Source: Verrucomicrobiia bacterium
Lineage (GTDB): Bacteria > Omnitrophota > Omnitrophia > Omnitrophales > Aquincolibacteriaceae
NCBI GenBank assembly: GCA_035495615.1
Contig: DATJFP010000006.1
Location: forward strand, 1-43,771
Length of the DNA stretch: 43,771 bases
Direction of reading: 5' to 3'
Shown here: positions 1-15,000 of the stretch, piece by piece
Layout of the letters: the number at the start of each line of letters is the position of its first letter
Numbering within the stretch: position 1 is the stretch's first letter
Made by a program: the position numbers and the translations under genes
Notes under the pieces: generated by a model
Told to the model about the DNA's origin: nothing
The model's input: only the letters and a program-made list of their open reading frames with translations
The model's database searches: none

Positions 1-1
1 T

Positions 2-3000
2 CCGGCCATGCAGTCCAAGGCCGAAGAAGAGTACGGCAAGATGATGACCTACATCAACAGCCGCAACACGGTCAACCGCAGGAATTTCCTGTGGCCCGCT
101 TACATGGGGCAGATGGTCTCGGCCAATTACACGCAGGAAGGACTTGCCAAAGTCGACCTCGTTTTCAGCGGCCAGCCCGAACAAGTCTTCAAGGCCATGA
201 AGGCCGGAGAAATTTTGCCCGTGGGGCCGACGACGCCGGCCGACATCGCAACTGAATTCCAGGCCCTGACCGAAGCCTCGGAAGACCCGATTCAGGACGG
301 GCAGGACCGTATGGTTTACAAGCGCATCCTGGACCGCTACATGGGCCTTTTGCGCGCCGCTTCGAGCGCCCAAGGCGCGGACGCGCGCCGCGCGTTCATG
401 GAGATCATGAACGGCGGTGAACCTGCTTCCGGCCCGCAGATGAATAACCGCCGCCTGCGTTATGCTCCTCTGGCTGAACAGATGGAAGGCCTTCCCGATA
501 AGGTCGAGCAGCAGATCGCGGGTTCGATCGACGATTTGTTCAAGGCGGAGATGAGAAGTGACGGCGAAATCGATAACGCGCTTACGCAGATCGAAGGAAA
601 ATCCGGTAATCCCGCCGGCGCGCGCCTTGCGATCCTGGCGCGCATCAACACGGCCGGATCTTCCCCGGAAGCGGACCGCGTGGTGGCGCGCCTTCTCCCG
701 CGCATGGGCATCGAAGAAGTGCGCGAGATGTTCGCGCTTTATTTTTGGAACCCGCCGGCCAAATTGGAAGCGTACATGCCCGCGGCGCTGGACCGGCTGG
801 AAGAGCTTCTTGCCGGCCGCCCGGCCCGTGATTTTTTTGCGAAGGAATTGACGGGCAGCGCCGCGGACGTGCAGATCATGGCTTCGGCCCTCAGGGTCTC
901 GCCGGTGCTGCGCATCTACCGCGGCGACAATCCGAAATACAAAAACCTGCGCGAAACGCTTCTCGAGATCGCGGGCTCGGACGACGCCGAAGCCGTGCTG
1001 GGCGCCTTCCGGTTTGTGCTCGAGCCGTATCAATCTTATCTTGAATTCACGACGCCGGAAAAGCTGGAGGAGATGCGGCGCAGGGGACAGCGGCTCGATC
1101 CCGTTTCGGTCGACAACATGAACGACCTCAAGGCGTTCATGCAGCGCATGCTGGACGCGCTTTTCCGCAAGCACGGCTTCAATGTTATGGCTTATCACGC
1201 GACGCTGCAGGTCTTCATGCCCTTCTTCCAGGACGGCGGGGCCGCGGTCCTCACGGCGGCCGAATCTCTTTTGCGCAGAAAGCTCCGCGAGGGGACCCTC
1301 GAAGCGGGCGATCTCACGGCCGCGCACCGGCTGCTGACGGGCATCGCCTTCATCATGGGATCCGACCTGACCGAACGGCTCGGCATTGTCCGCGGGGGGA
1401 AGACGGGCGAAAAGACGCGCTTCGAGCAAATTCTCGAAGAACCGCAGATGAAGCCGCTTTACGAAGCGGCGCAGCGGCGGTGGAAAGCGCCGAAGGCGGC
1501 GGATCCGGACAAGGCCGTCGTGCTTCCGGCTTTCAGCGCCGACACGCTGCGCCTTCCGGGGATCCAAAAAGATTTGTACGGGCTCGTGCGGGGCGTTTTG
1601 CTCGGGCAGGGCGACGCGTCCACGATTCTTCCGCAGGCGGAAGCAGAGCTGGTGAAACATCATCCGGTGCTTGCGGGGCAAAGCCTGGCGAATAAAAGCC
1701 CGTTGGATCTGGCGTTGAAACTCGCGGACACCCGCAGCGCGTATCAAAACAACCTGAAGATCGCGGCCGCGAACGTCGCGGAAATCGCGATGATGCTCAA
1801 TCACGCCGAAAGCAGCATGGGCGCGAGGCGCTTTGTGACGAATGCGATCGTTCCCATCAAGGGACTCGACGGAACCACGGAGTACCAGAACTTCGACCTG
1901 CTGCTCATGGAAGGCGGCGAGATCAAAGGCGCCTACGTCGTCGAGAAACCGCCCACGCATTATGACTTCGAAGACAATCCGGACCGCGAACGCATCGACA
2001 CCGCGGCGGGGCTCGCCTGGCAATTTGAGCGGTTGAAACAGCATCCGGACCTCCTGCCCGCGGGCATCACGCTCGCGGCGGACGCCAAATTCCAGATCCT
2101 GTCGTTTGATCCTCGGCCCGGCCTGCCCATGGCGCCGCTGGAGAGCTTGATCCAAAGCATTCCCGGCACGAACGAATCTCTCGGCCGTCTCAAAACGATT
2201 CTCCTCGACGCCTTCAAAGACCTGAAGACCCGGGCCGCGGCCGTTCCGCTGCGCGACAACCTGGATGCCAAGTCCGCCCAGAACGGCATGGGCGTTCTCG
2301 GGACGGCCTTCGCGTCCCTGGCCGCCGATGTCGCCTTATTAATAGAAAGCGGGGTGCTTACCCGGCCCAAGGCGCTCGAGAGCAGGCAGCTCAATGAGCT
2401 TTTGGACCTGATGGACGGTTATTACGGCAAATACTTCCGGTCGGCCTTCGGCGCGCTGAGCTCGGCGCAGACCGAGGCCCTTCAGGGCACGGTTCCGGTC
2501 CTGGCCATGCTTCCGGCCGCTCCGGCCAAATACACGGAGCTGATGCAGACCCTGACCAGCCGCAATTATTCCGACTACCATCAGGAAAGGGAAAGGACCT
2601 CCATCCTGGGGATCGCGCCTGAAGTCGCGGACAAGATGACGTTCGAGCAAATGTCTTTTGTCTCGCCCGAAACCCTTTTGAAATTCGCGGGCGAACGGAT
2701 CGCTGCCAAAAAACTTGCGGGAACGCCGCTCCTGGCGGAAGAGGCCGCCCTGGATTCCGGCGAACATGCCGTGGCCACGGCCAACCTTTACACGGGCACG
2801 AAGATCGGCGGGTTCGACGCGCTCGAGCTGGACATCCTGCGTTCGCTCCTCCAGAAAATGCTTTTCGCGCAGCAGCGCGTCGCAAGCGGGCAATCCGGCG
2901 AGCAGGCCAATTTCGACAAGGCCGCGGCCGCGCTCGCTTATTACGTGGCGCAGCGCAATGCCACGGCGCGCCGTGAGATCGTCGTGCCGCTTTTCCGGCA

Positions 3001-6000
3001 GATGGCGGCGCGCGGCAATTACCATTTTGACGCCGTGTCGAAAACGCTGGCCCGGGTGTCGCAGCTCAAGCCCGCGAATCCGCCGCCGGCATGGGAAGCC
3101 GCGGCCCATCTCGTGGCCCGAGCGCAGATCATCCAGGACACGGAGATAGACGCCCAGGTCCGCGCCGCGCTGCTCTATGACGCGGACCTTGCCAAATCAT
3201 CCGTGAAAACAGACGCGGCCGCCAAAGAGCCGCATCTGTGGGCGCTTGCTCCGGGAAATGCCGCGCTGCTGGACCAGATCACGAATCCGGACCTCGAATA
3301 CTTGAGAAAGCCCGCGCTTCCGCCGGAAGACGCCGCCGTGCAAAGCGAGGTGGAAGCGCTTCTCGACGAGGAATTGACCAAGACTGAATTGCGTTCCCAG
3401 GAAGAAATAGACGCCTTCATTACCAAGGTGGAACAGGCGGCGGGCGATCCGGCCGCGGGCCGCCTGGCGCTGATGCGCGAACTCAACCGCCCCGAAAAAA
3501 CGCAGGGCGTGCTGAAGACAAAGGCCGAGGCCCTGAGTGTCGGCGTGATCGGCCGCATGACGCATATTTCGGAAGTTCTCGATTACGCGATGCTGGTCAT
3601 GAAAGACCTTTCGGTGCCGGTCCCGATGTTCAACTACCAGGCCCAGGCCGTGAAAAAGTTAAACGCTTTGCTCGCGGACGAAAACGGTCAGGGCGAATTG
3701 ACGCAGCTTCTCACGGAGCGCGCGGGAGCGGCGGATGCGCTCGGTTATATCCTGGGCGTCGTCAGCGAACCGATTTACGACGACAAAAATCCGGCGTATG
3801 AAAATTTCCGCAATGCCGTCCGAAGGCTCGCTTTATCCGAAGATCCGAGAGAGGTGCGCGCGGCTTTCCATTTGATCGGAAGGATTTGGGGCGACATGGC
3901 GCGCTCCCTGAAGGTGCCCGGCCTCGATAACTCGGTGCGCGGGCCCATGGAGCAGTTTGTAAAAAACCTCGAGGCTTTTACCCAGGATCTATTTACCCGC
4001 CGTTATTATCAGTTCGGCTTTGATGCGTCCCGGCATTCCGGCATGAAGCTCATCGCGGGCATGCCGATTCAGGATCCTCTCAAGGTGGTCATTCCCGCCG
4101 TGGCGGCGGCGTTTGCCGACCGCTTGAGGGACGGCAAAACAGAGGAAGGCGAACGGCCCGCGGCCGTGCGCCATCTCCGGGACTTGTCCTACATGGTCGC
4201 GGGCAGCATGGACCAGAGCGACGTGATCATCTCGATAAACCATCCCAAGAAGAAATCGATCATCGATCAGGTCGTCGACGACTGGGACGGCATGAAGGCG
4301 CTTTACGAACAGGCCCAGCAGCGCTGGAAGGCCGCGAAGGCGCCGCGCCCCGTAAAGGTCCTGACCGACCAGGAACTTCAAGACGAGGTTTTTCAGCAGG
4401 ATCTCTTTGCCGCGATGGATCAGCTTTTCAACCGGTTCGCCCAGGGCGAGGTGCCCGGCGCCGCGTCTTTCGGAGCGGCCGACAGAATGTATGAAATTCC
4501 GAGCGTCGATCTGGTTAAAAAGATCGTCAAGGCCCGCCCCGCATGGCTCACCCTGCCGGCGGAATTCGCCGACGCCGACATGACTAAAGCCAACGTGGAC
4601 ACGGCCGTCGAAAAGGCCTACCTGCAGCGCGATTTCATGCACGGCATCCATTCTTTCAACAGCGCGCTTGGGCAGTTCGCGATGCGCCTCACGAATCCCG
4701 CGGCGCGCTACCGCTTCAATGTCCTGTTGAAGGTCAAAAATCCCGTGACCGGCGCGGAAGAAATGCATCGCGCGGACATGGCCGAGATTTCCGACAGCGG
4801 CGAGATCCAGAAATTGATCTTCTTCGAGCCGGGGCCTCTCGACATTTCTTTTATTCCCGATTACGAAGGCGAATACCGCCGGAGGATCGGCGGGCACCTG
4901 GCCGTGCTCTCGCAGGCGGGGCTGAAAAAAGAAGTCAAAACGGAATTCTATTCCTTGAAACCCGACACGCACGATTATGAAACACAGAAATTTCCCGGCC
5001 TGGAAAACAAGGACATCCGCTTCTTCACCCTCGACAGTCTCCTTGACCGGCTCACGGCGTCCGACCTGCTGGACGCGCGCGGCAAGCAGGTGATGGCGTC
5101 TTACCGTGAATTTCTCAAGAAAATCACGGCGGAACCGGTCCGGGAACAGCCCGTCGGTTACTACACCGCAGGCGTGACATTCCTGAAAGTGTATCGCGCC
5201 AATTTCGAGCATGCGACCGAAGCCGTGCTGGAGCGGATGAAAGGAAGGCCTGCGGGAGAGATCCAGCAGGAGGCGCTCACCCGCTACCGGCAGATGATCC
5301 AGGTCATGCAGGCGTTCGCAGGGCCGGCCATTCCGGCGTTCATGCAAAAACCGACCGGCAGCGGCGCGCAGAAAATCACGGATCATACGGCGCAGATCGT
5401 GGTTGACCTGAAAGGGCATGCGTACCAGGGCCGGGAAAGCAACGTCTACGATGCCTCGGCCAAAACCCACCGCAACCAGTACAAGGAAAAAATCGCGATC
5501 CAGGCGCCGCAGCAGTTTTACCGTACGGTGGTGCTCGGAGTGGATAAATGGCGTCCCGAATTAAGGGCCGGGAAAGCGGCGACGGCGTCGTCCCTCGACG
5601 ATGCCGCGGCGGCCCGCGCGTTTTGGAATCTTGCCCACATGCCGCGTCCCTTGCTCGGGGCCGGCGAGAAAGCGAAACTCGAAGGGCTTGTCAAAAAAGT
5701 ACTGGCCGCGACGGCGGCGGAAAGCCCGGCCGCGGAAGAAACCCTCAAGCAGTTTTTGGCGGGCAGGAACGGAGGCATCCGCGCGGATGAAGCGCAGCGG
5801 ATTCTCATCGAGGCCACGCTGCGGCAGACATATCCGGCGAACAATGTTCACCGTTTGTTCCAGATCCTCGTGGATGCAAGAACTCAGACCCCCGCCGCAA
5901 CACCCGGAACGGTTCTGACGCGGCTGCTGACATCGCTGGACGCTTCAGAGCGCGACGCGCAAACCGCCGCGGGCCAGAATTTCTTCCGTACTTCCGTCCT

Positions 6001-9000
6001 GCTTCATACCGCCACCCAGACGGGAAGGGACTTGAATGCAATTTTTATGTCCGGGGGAGCCGTTCAGACGATCGCGGCCTATTTCCCCTTCGAGGCCCTC
6101 GTGTCGCGGATTGCGGGAGGGCAATTTCTTGAAAAGCACGGTTTCGTAGGAATCGAGGAACGCCTCAAAAATTTGCCCGAGCTTCCGGCGGAGCTTCAGG
6201 ATTTCAAGCCCCTGGTCCTTCACCTCCGGACCGGCGGCCCCCTGGATGCCCGCCTGCAAACACTCTATGAAGGCCTGCGCACCAATCATGGCTTGCGGCT
6301 GCGCGTCCTGGATGAGCTTGCTTCGAAAATGACATTCGCGCCCGACGCGGAAATGCCGGCTTTGTCGGCAGCCGCCATGAAAGTCATGGCGGAGTTCAAA
6401 ACGCCGCAGGAATACCTTGATTTCGCCCAATGGAGCCTTGGCGCATGGCTGTCCAGCCGCAGCCGGTTTTCCTATGACGCCGTCGAACCGGTTTTTCTCA
6501 AGCTTAACGAGGTCTTGAAGACGCCGGAGGGTAAAGCGGAATTCGGCGCCGCGCTGGCCGGAAAAAGTATCTGGAATCAAATTCTGTGGCCGCATTGGAT
6601 CCACGCTTCCCTCGACCTGTCGCGTCCCGAGTATGCCGCTATCAAAGAGGCTTTGATTGAAAATGCCGCCGGCACGGATCCCCGCACAGCCTTCGCGGCG
6701 CTGCATCTTCTCATCCTCTATTTTGATTTCAACGACCTTTATGAAAAAGAAAAAAATAAAACCGTCATTTCACGCGACGGCCAAAGGGCCGTCCTGCGCG
6801 ATCTTGTGAAGAAATGGATCCAGACCCGGGCCTGGAAATTCGACGACATGGCGTTTTTCTTCGAAATTATCGCAAGCCAGCTCGATTGGAGCCTGGGTTA
6901 CATGGCGTATGTCTTTGAAGAGGAATTCCGCGCGGCAGCCGCGGCGGAGACGGACGCCTCGGCCGTCCGGCGGATCGCGGCGGACCTCGACCGGCTGGTG
7001 CGGTGGCTGGGATTGCAGAACGAAATCTTTTCCGAAACCGGCGGTAAAACCATCAGAATCAATCAGGCCGACATCATTCTCAAGACAGACGCGGCAGGCG
7101 AGACGCGTTTCGGACGCATCGTGAAAGAAAGGGAAGAAGAGATCTCGCGGAACCGTTTCAGGCGCGACTATGACCTCGATTCGCCGGCCCTGCAGAAAGA
7201 TTTCTATGCCTTGACCGGCGCCGCGATCCGGGAAATCGAAAAAACAAACGGCGCGCATTTCATGGCGCAGTTTCCTCTTTTTGAGACGGTTTTGGAAACG
7301 CTGAAGCGCCCGGAGATCAGCGGATTTCATCCGGTCTTCAAGGACGCGGATTTTTCCGCGGCCGGCCCGCTGCGCGGCCGTCTCGAAGCCCAATACGAGC
7401 GGCACAAATACCGGCATGCCGTGGAAACTTCTTACCGCGCCCTGGGCCAGCTGGCCATGCGCCTGACTTATCCCAAGCGGGACATCCGGTTCGACTATCC
7501 TCTGGAATTCAAAACGCCTTCCGGCGAATCGTATTCGGTCACCGCGGACGCAGTGATCATCGAAAACGGCAAGATCGACGCAATCCAGTTTTTCCCGCGG
7601 GGACCCGGCCCGCTGGACTTCGAAGGCGATCCGCAGGCGGTTTACGTGGAACGGGCGCTCGGCCAGATCGCGCATGCTTACAATCTCGCCAAAAATCCGG
7701 ATCTTCTCGTCAATGCCGCCATTCCGCTGAACGACAATGCGGCCGTGCGCCTGCACTTCCTCGGTCCGGACATGCGGTACTTTGAAAACAATACGATCGT
7801 TTATCCGAAGGGGAATGCGCCAAGCGCACCGGAAGAATACGCGTCGAGTTTCGATCTGGAAGCGCTGCTCCAGACCCGGTTCCTGAAATCAGCCGACAAT
7901 CCCATCCCCCGCCGCGACGTCATGACGACGGAACTGCTGAGCGCTTACCGTTTCCTCAAAGCCGCGGCGGATCAAATTCCGGCGGACAGGTCTGCGCTCG
8001 AAGCCGCGACGACCAGGCTCGCGCTCGCAGGCGACATTTTCAAATACACGCGCATCCTGACGGACGCCAACCTCCGAATCTTGAACAGCGGGACGTCCGG
8101 GATCTCGTACGACAAGGGAATGGAATTCACGTTCAACGCCCTGACCCAGGACGTGCACAAGCTTGTCGTGGACAATGACCAGGAGTTTGGACGTTTTGCG
8201 CTGGCCAATGTGACGGGCGTGCTTTTACCGCAAGTCGCCGGCGCCAAAGGCGCCATCCACATGCCGGGCGTGGATCAAGTCTATTCGGCCTCGCAGCAGC
8301 GCTACGTGCCAGCCCCCGCGGCTTTCGGCGGGCGCGATCTCGGACGTTTTTACGGCGACATGCTCCAGACCATGAAGGCCGTGCCCGTCTCTTCCATCCC
8401 GGGAGACCGCTATTATCCCGTGACGGCCAACCAATTCGCCATCGACATGGCCAACAGTTTCGAAAAGATCCAGGTCTGGCAGATGTCCGACGAGGAGAGA
8501 AGCATTTTACGCGACTACATCAGAGCCCTGCGTGCGGCCAAGGACGACGCCGAGCGTGCCGCTTACGCCGCGGACCTGAAGCGTTTCGTTCTTTCGCGCA
8601 ACACCGTGCCGCGCGGCCTCCAGCTTCAGGTTTACCTCATGGAGGCGGAAGCGACGGCCGACACCGCGCGGAAAGGGGACGCGTACAAAACGAAGGTCGA
8701 GAATGCGGTAATGAAAGATGTCCTGGGGCCGTCTGAATACAAGCCGGAGATGTTCGTGAAGCTCCAGGCGCTCGAGCAGGCCATCGCCAGCACGGATCCA
8801 TCCGTCAGCGAGCATGACCGGACCGTCTTCCTTTATCTTTCGCAAATGACCTACGACGAACTCGACCGGCTTTTCACGCAGCCCGGACAGACTTTGAAAG
8901 ATCTGTGGGGACAGTGGCTGAAGAATTCCACGCTGGACAGGCACAGCCCGAAGGCGCCCATTCTGAATCCCGGCCATGAACGCGCGGAATTCAATCAGAT

Positions 9001-12000
9001 CTTCAACATGGTGGTCGACTGGATCGCGGACGAGAAGGAAGAAAGGATCGGACAGAATCCCTGGCGCGCGAGGCTTACGGAACCGGGCGTGCGCCGCGAC
9101 GCCGTTGCCGCGTTGAGCACCTTGGCGGAAGCGGCGGCTGCGGGCGGGAATCCGGGCGCCGGAACTTTTCAGATCAACACCATGTCCCCGGTGACTTCGG
9201 CCAACCCGCAAGTGCCGCAGCGGTACAAGGATGTCCTGGGAAAAGTTCTGGCCGGCGTGAACAGCGTGGGAGAGATCGCGGATCTCGCCGCGATGTGGAA
9301 AGACGAATTGCTCGCTCAGGCCACGCCGGTGCTCGTGCAGAAACTGGACAGCCTTCTCGCCGCGGATCGTGACGACGCCGTGGAACAGCGCCGCGCCTTT
9401 GCCGCATCGCTCACCCGGCGCAGCTGGATGCCCGGCGTCTGGGACTCGGTTTTTGCGCGGCTCATCCGCTGGCAATTTTTCGATCCGGACGACAAGCGTT
9501 TTTCGAATATCCGCGACACGCTCCTGGAGCTCGCTGCGAGCGACGACGCCCTTGTCGCCTATCAGGCTTTTGCCGTGGCCGGCGATTTCCTGAAATACAC
9601 CACCGCGAATCCCCAGAACCTCGCCGACAGGATCGATGCCCAGAAATTCCTCGCGCAAATGGAAGCTGCCAGAATGAAAAAGTTCGGATCGGACAGCGCC
9701 CGTTACGGCTACATGCTCAGCCTGAATACGCTTTTGAACCGCTATCCGGAGCGTATCGTGCTCGAGCAAAGGCTCAAGGACCTGGCCGATCTCGCGGAAT
9801 CCCTTTTCACGGCCGACCTGGCTTCGCAGCAAGCCGGCCCGGAGCGCGCCGCCGAGCTGAACGACTGGATTTACATCATGGCTTATAACTCGAGGATGGA
9901 TCCCAAGACCGTGCTGCTGACGGACAACGGCGGACAAACGCGTTACGACCGCGCGGCGGAAAAGAAAATCGAACCGCGCGGTGCGGAAGAAGCGGCCGAA
10001 ACCGCCCCGCACGCGGAACTGAGAACCAAGGTCGAACAGGTGCCGCTCGACGAGCGGAGGGCGCTGTTCCAATCCGGCTGGCGCGTCATGCTCGAGCGCG
10101 CGAAGGCCGTGCCCGCGCTTGCGGCAAACATCCCGCAGACGGCGCGCGTGTATGCCGCGGTGTTCCAGTCCCTGCAAAAAGCCAAAGTGGTCGGAGAGCC
10201 GGATTTCAACGCGGCGATCGACGATCTCTCGCGCATCTCGGGCCTTCCCAAAGAATCGCTGCTGGGCACGCCGGCCGCGGCGGTTCCTAAAAAGAGTCTG
10301 ATGGACCTGATCCAGGCGCAGGAAGCAAGCCGCTTGTGGAATCTCACGGGCGCGGAAGAGCTGGAACTCACGGAAAGGATCGAGGATTTTGCGTCGGCCC
10401 CGGACGATCGCCAGGACGCGGCATGGGGAGACATCCAATCTTACGTGCTCGATTCGAACACCGTGAACCGGCTCATACGGTTGTCTTCATTGGTTCATTA
10501 CCGGATGGTGTCCGGAAATTTCCCCGCGGCGCGCATCCACAGCGCCATCGGACGCATGGACAGGCTGCGCACCAAGGTCGGCGACAAGCAGCTCGCTGAA
10601 GCGGCAAAGCGGGCATCTGCCGGCGAAGCCGAAAACGACGATCTCACGATCACCTTCAAAATGGGCAACTTGCAAAACATCGCGGAAGCCATGTCCGATC
10701 CCGCGACCGGTATTTTTGAAACGGTCTATTATATCCGGATGCTCGACAGTTTTTTTTACGCCACGGGCACGGATAAGATGGCCCCCCAAAACATCGGGAT
10801 CACTCTTGCCGGCCTGGTGGAGAAAGGGCTGGACAGCAATACCAAAGCGGCATGGTTTGCGCTTTACAACGCCGACGCGGTGAAGGCCAAGGCCTCGACG
10901 GTCGCGCGCGTGAAGCCGGTGGTCACCGAGGCGCTGCGTCAGCGCAAAATGACGACCGCCTTGAAAACGATCCTGGAATCCGACGAGGAATCCCGCTTCG
11001 CGGCCGTCGCGGAGCTTTCCAAAGCCATTTGGCCGCCCGGGTTGGCCGCTCCGGGCACGGCGGCACGCCCGGGAGAGCCTGTTTTTGCCGAGGCGCTCAC
11101 GAGCATGAAGAAGGTAAGCGAAATCCTCCGCCTTGTACGCACCATCGACGAGCTGAGCGGAAGAGGGCTGTCTTACAATCCCACGCCCGTGCTGAAAGGG
11201 CTCGACGGCATGCTCGCTACCGAAGAGGGCGTGCGCGAATTCGAAGAACTTATCCGCGGGAACAACTGGGTGGACCTGCAGATGATCGGCCCGCTGAATT
11301 TCGCCCTCAATACACCGATCAGCGCGTACCCGCATTTCACGGCCGCGGTGCGCCGGCTTGCGACAAGCGGCGAACCCGCGCTCGTCATCGCGGCATTCAA
11401 TATCATCATCAATTACCGGGAGCGCATCGCCTCCATGGAAAGGGCCGCCGGAGGTTCCGTGCCGGCCTTTGTCGTCACCATGCGCCAGGCCATGGACGCT
11501 TTCGCGCGCGACGTGTTCATGTCCCTGGTGCGCGAGTATGGATTCAGGGCGGAAATCTACCAGCCGCTTCTGTCCGATTTTTACGCGCAGCTGGTCAGGA
11601 ATTTTCCAGACTTCGAAGACTGGATCCGGGACGCGGCCGCGGATGTCTTCCGCAAAGGACTGGAAACGTCCGACCCCGTGAATTCCGATTACGGCAGATT
11701 CGTCCGCACCATGGTCTCCGTCGCGGCGGCCAACGGACAGACAAGCGACCGCTTCCTGGGCGTTTCTCAGGGAGAAAATATTTTTGAGAGGATTCTGAAG
11801 GAGACGGCGCCCGGCACGGCCGCGGCATGGCGCGGGCGGTATGAAGAAATCCGCCTGGCGGAAAGAAAAAGGCTGGAAGACCCGCAGATGCAGAAAGACC
11901 TTTTTGCGATCGTGGGGCGCGCGGTGAGCCATTACGAAAAAATGCGTTCTCATTTTCCCGCGCGGTTCGAGGACGTGCTCCCGCAGCTCATCGAGCCGCG

Positions 12001-15000
12001 TTCGTACTCCTTTCATCCGGATCTCGCGGATCTCCAGGTCGCACCGGACAGCCTGCTTCGGGAACAGTTTTATCTTCAGTTCCTCCGCCACCAATACCTG
12101 AACCGCCTTCAGGGCGCGTACAGCAGCACGGCGCAGGCCGTGATGCGTCTCATCGGCCATGGGGCCGGCGTGACTTCCGATTATCTGATGAGGCTCAAGG
12201 ATCCGTCGGGCGATGCGGCCAAAACTTACACGCTCAAGGCGGACGCGGCCGGGCGCACGCCGGGCGGCGTTCACAGCCTGTATTTCACGCCCATCGGCTA
12301 CACCGCGTTTTCATTCCTAGGCCAGGAAGAAGCCAAACAGAAATACCGCCGGGAAACCGAAGCGCTGCTCACCAACATCGCGCGCCTTTACAAGACGCCC
12401 GGCATTTCCAAAGACGGCGTCGATTTCGGGAAGACCGCGGTCTTTTACGTCCTGCCGCTCGGCAGCGACAGGCACGAAGGCGAGGGCATGGCGAACATGC
12501 TGCCGGAAATCCAAACGCCGACGCTGCTTTTCAGCCTGCGTGAAATGGTGGAAAAATTCAACCGTGAAGACAACCGCAAGCTTTGGCAGAGCACCATGCC
12601 CGCGCATGAGGCCGCGCTGGAAAAAGTTTATGCCGCTTTGCCGCCGGGAACCCAGGATCATTATGGGCTGGCCCTTGAAATTGCCCAGAACGTGCTGCCG
12701 TTCCTGCGCACGGTCAACAACGGCGAAGGAAACGCGGCTCAACTGGAAGAAGTGAACGAGCGCCTGGACCTCGTCCGTCAGGCCGCGGACGTGATGCGCC
12801 TTTCGCGCGAACTGAGCCTGGCGCTGGAGCTGCCGCAGTCCCGCCAGATGCAGCAAACGCCCACGGCCGGGGGACAGACCGCGATCGAAGATCTCATCCG
12901 GAGCAACCTGGTAAATCTGAACGGCCTCGTCCAGGAAATCCTGCTTCCTCTGGCCGATGCCGGCACGGCCAAGCCCGCGGCCGCGATCCGCCAGAAGATC
13001 GGCCGCATGCAGCAGGACCTGCGCGACCTGCAGAACCGCCTGGATGCCCAGTTCGGCACGCAGCTTGGAAGTTATTATCAATTCTATCCCGCGTCGATGC
13101 ATGCCTATTTCGATCCCGCGCAGGATAAATATGTGGACGACGACGCCCGCACTTTTGCGCTCGAAACGCAGCCGGATTATCACAAGGCCGCTCTCGACAA
13201 GATCGTGCGCGATTCCATGGCAGTCCCGGCCCCTGGGCCTTCCGCCAAACCGGAGCTGCGCATGAACGTGGTGGACGCGGCTTTCGTGGGGCCCGCTTAT
13301 GCCGTGACCGCGCTCAACCGCTCGGCCGACCAGACGCTTTACCATCTGACACCGGGCGAGAAAAAGAACATCGAAGACGGCGTGGCGGCGGTCTACGCGG
13401 CGGGGGACGCGGGAGTCCGGGCACGCAGGGCCAAGGCGCTCAGCAATTATGTTTATCTCGGCGAAAACGTGGAAAGCAAGAGGACGTGGCTCGCCACCGC
13501 ATGGAGAAGCGTTCCGATGCGGGGAGATTACAGCGCGGAGCAGCTGTCGGCCGCGCGTCCTTTCATCGGAGGCATCCTGCAGGCGCGCGAAGGCGGGCAG
13601 CCGGGCCTGGCGGGTATTTTGACGGGACTTCAAGTCATTCAGGAAGCGCTGGATCAGGGCGGGCTCACGGAAACGGAAAAAATCATCCTGGGCCACATGA
13701 TGACCTATGAAATGACGTCGCTTCTCGCTCCCTCCATGCAGGACGGCAAAATAATCTTTCCCGAAATCCGGAATAAAAAGATCAGCTATTTTCTTTCCCT
13801 GGCACGCGAACATTTCCTGGTAGAGAAAGCCAATCCGCCTCCGGCCAGGCCCGAAGAACAGAGCCCGGACCGTAAACAGATTTTCAGGCTGGTGAGCCAG
13901 CTGGTTCAGAACAAGAACCTCGACGAAGGCGGCCGCAAACTCGCGTCCGACGAACGGGACGCGATGACCCGGACCTTGAAAGATTTCGCGGAGCAGTCCC
14001 AGGACCATCGTTACATGATCCTGGCGGCCATGGAAGGATTCAAAGACAGCGGCGGCACCGATTTTTTCACGCGCGCGCAGCCCGTTTTCGCGGCGGTGGC
14101 TTCCACCATGAATACGCCCGACGAAATCCTGATCTGGGGCGCGCATCTGTTTTTCCTCCGGATCAGCGACCCGGTGCGGCACGCGGCCATGCCCGTCGTC
14201 GAACGCCTGGATGCTCTTCTGGCCGACCCGGAGCAGGCCGCGAAGTTCAACACGATCCTGCGCGACAGTGTGTGGGCGCGCATTGTCTGGGGAGCGCTTT
14301 TCATGGGCAGGGAAGACCAGGTGGTGCGGCTCGGCAACCTCCGCAAGCTGATCTTCGAAAATCTCAAGTCCAAGGACAATATCCTGCTCGACCGGACCCT
14401 GTCGCTCATCGCCTTTCTTTTGTCGCAGGCCCAGGATAACAAGAAAAAGACGAAGCTTCGGGTTTACGTGCGGGAAATCGTCCAGGAGATGGTCAAGGCA
14501 CACGGCACGGACATCGACAGCATTGCCGGCGTCATCGCCATCAATTACGCGGACAACGTGACTTGGAACCTTTTCCGCGATACGCTCGCGGAAGAATTCC
14601 GCAAAGCCGCGGCCTCGGGCGCCGTTCCCGATTATAAGAAAGCCGACCGCTGGATGCGGGCCCTGATCGCCGAGCACGGCAATCGCACGTCCGACGTTGC
14701 CGCCGAAATCGCCAAGGCCCTGGACCTTGATTCTAGCGGCCGTTCGATTTTCCAGCGCATCGTGGAAGACGCGGCCCGTCAAGCGCCGGCCGGAGAAAAG
14801 GCGCCGAAAAAGAAGAGCGCGGATTTCGATTTGAACGCTCAAGCCGTGCAGCAGGACCTTTTCATGATGGTGCGCAGCGTAGTCCGGCTTTTCGAAAAGG
14901 AAAACAACCGTTTCCCCGATTTCAGCGAAGTCCTCCAGAAGCTTCGCGATAACCGCGACGCGATCGACGGCTATCCCCCCACGGAAAACGCGGACCTGAA

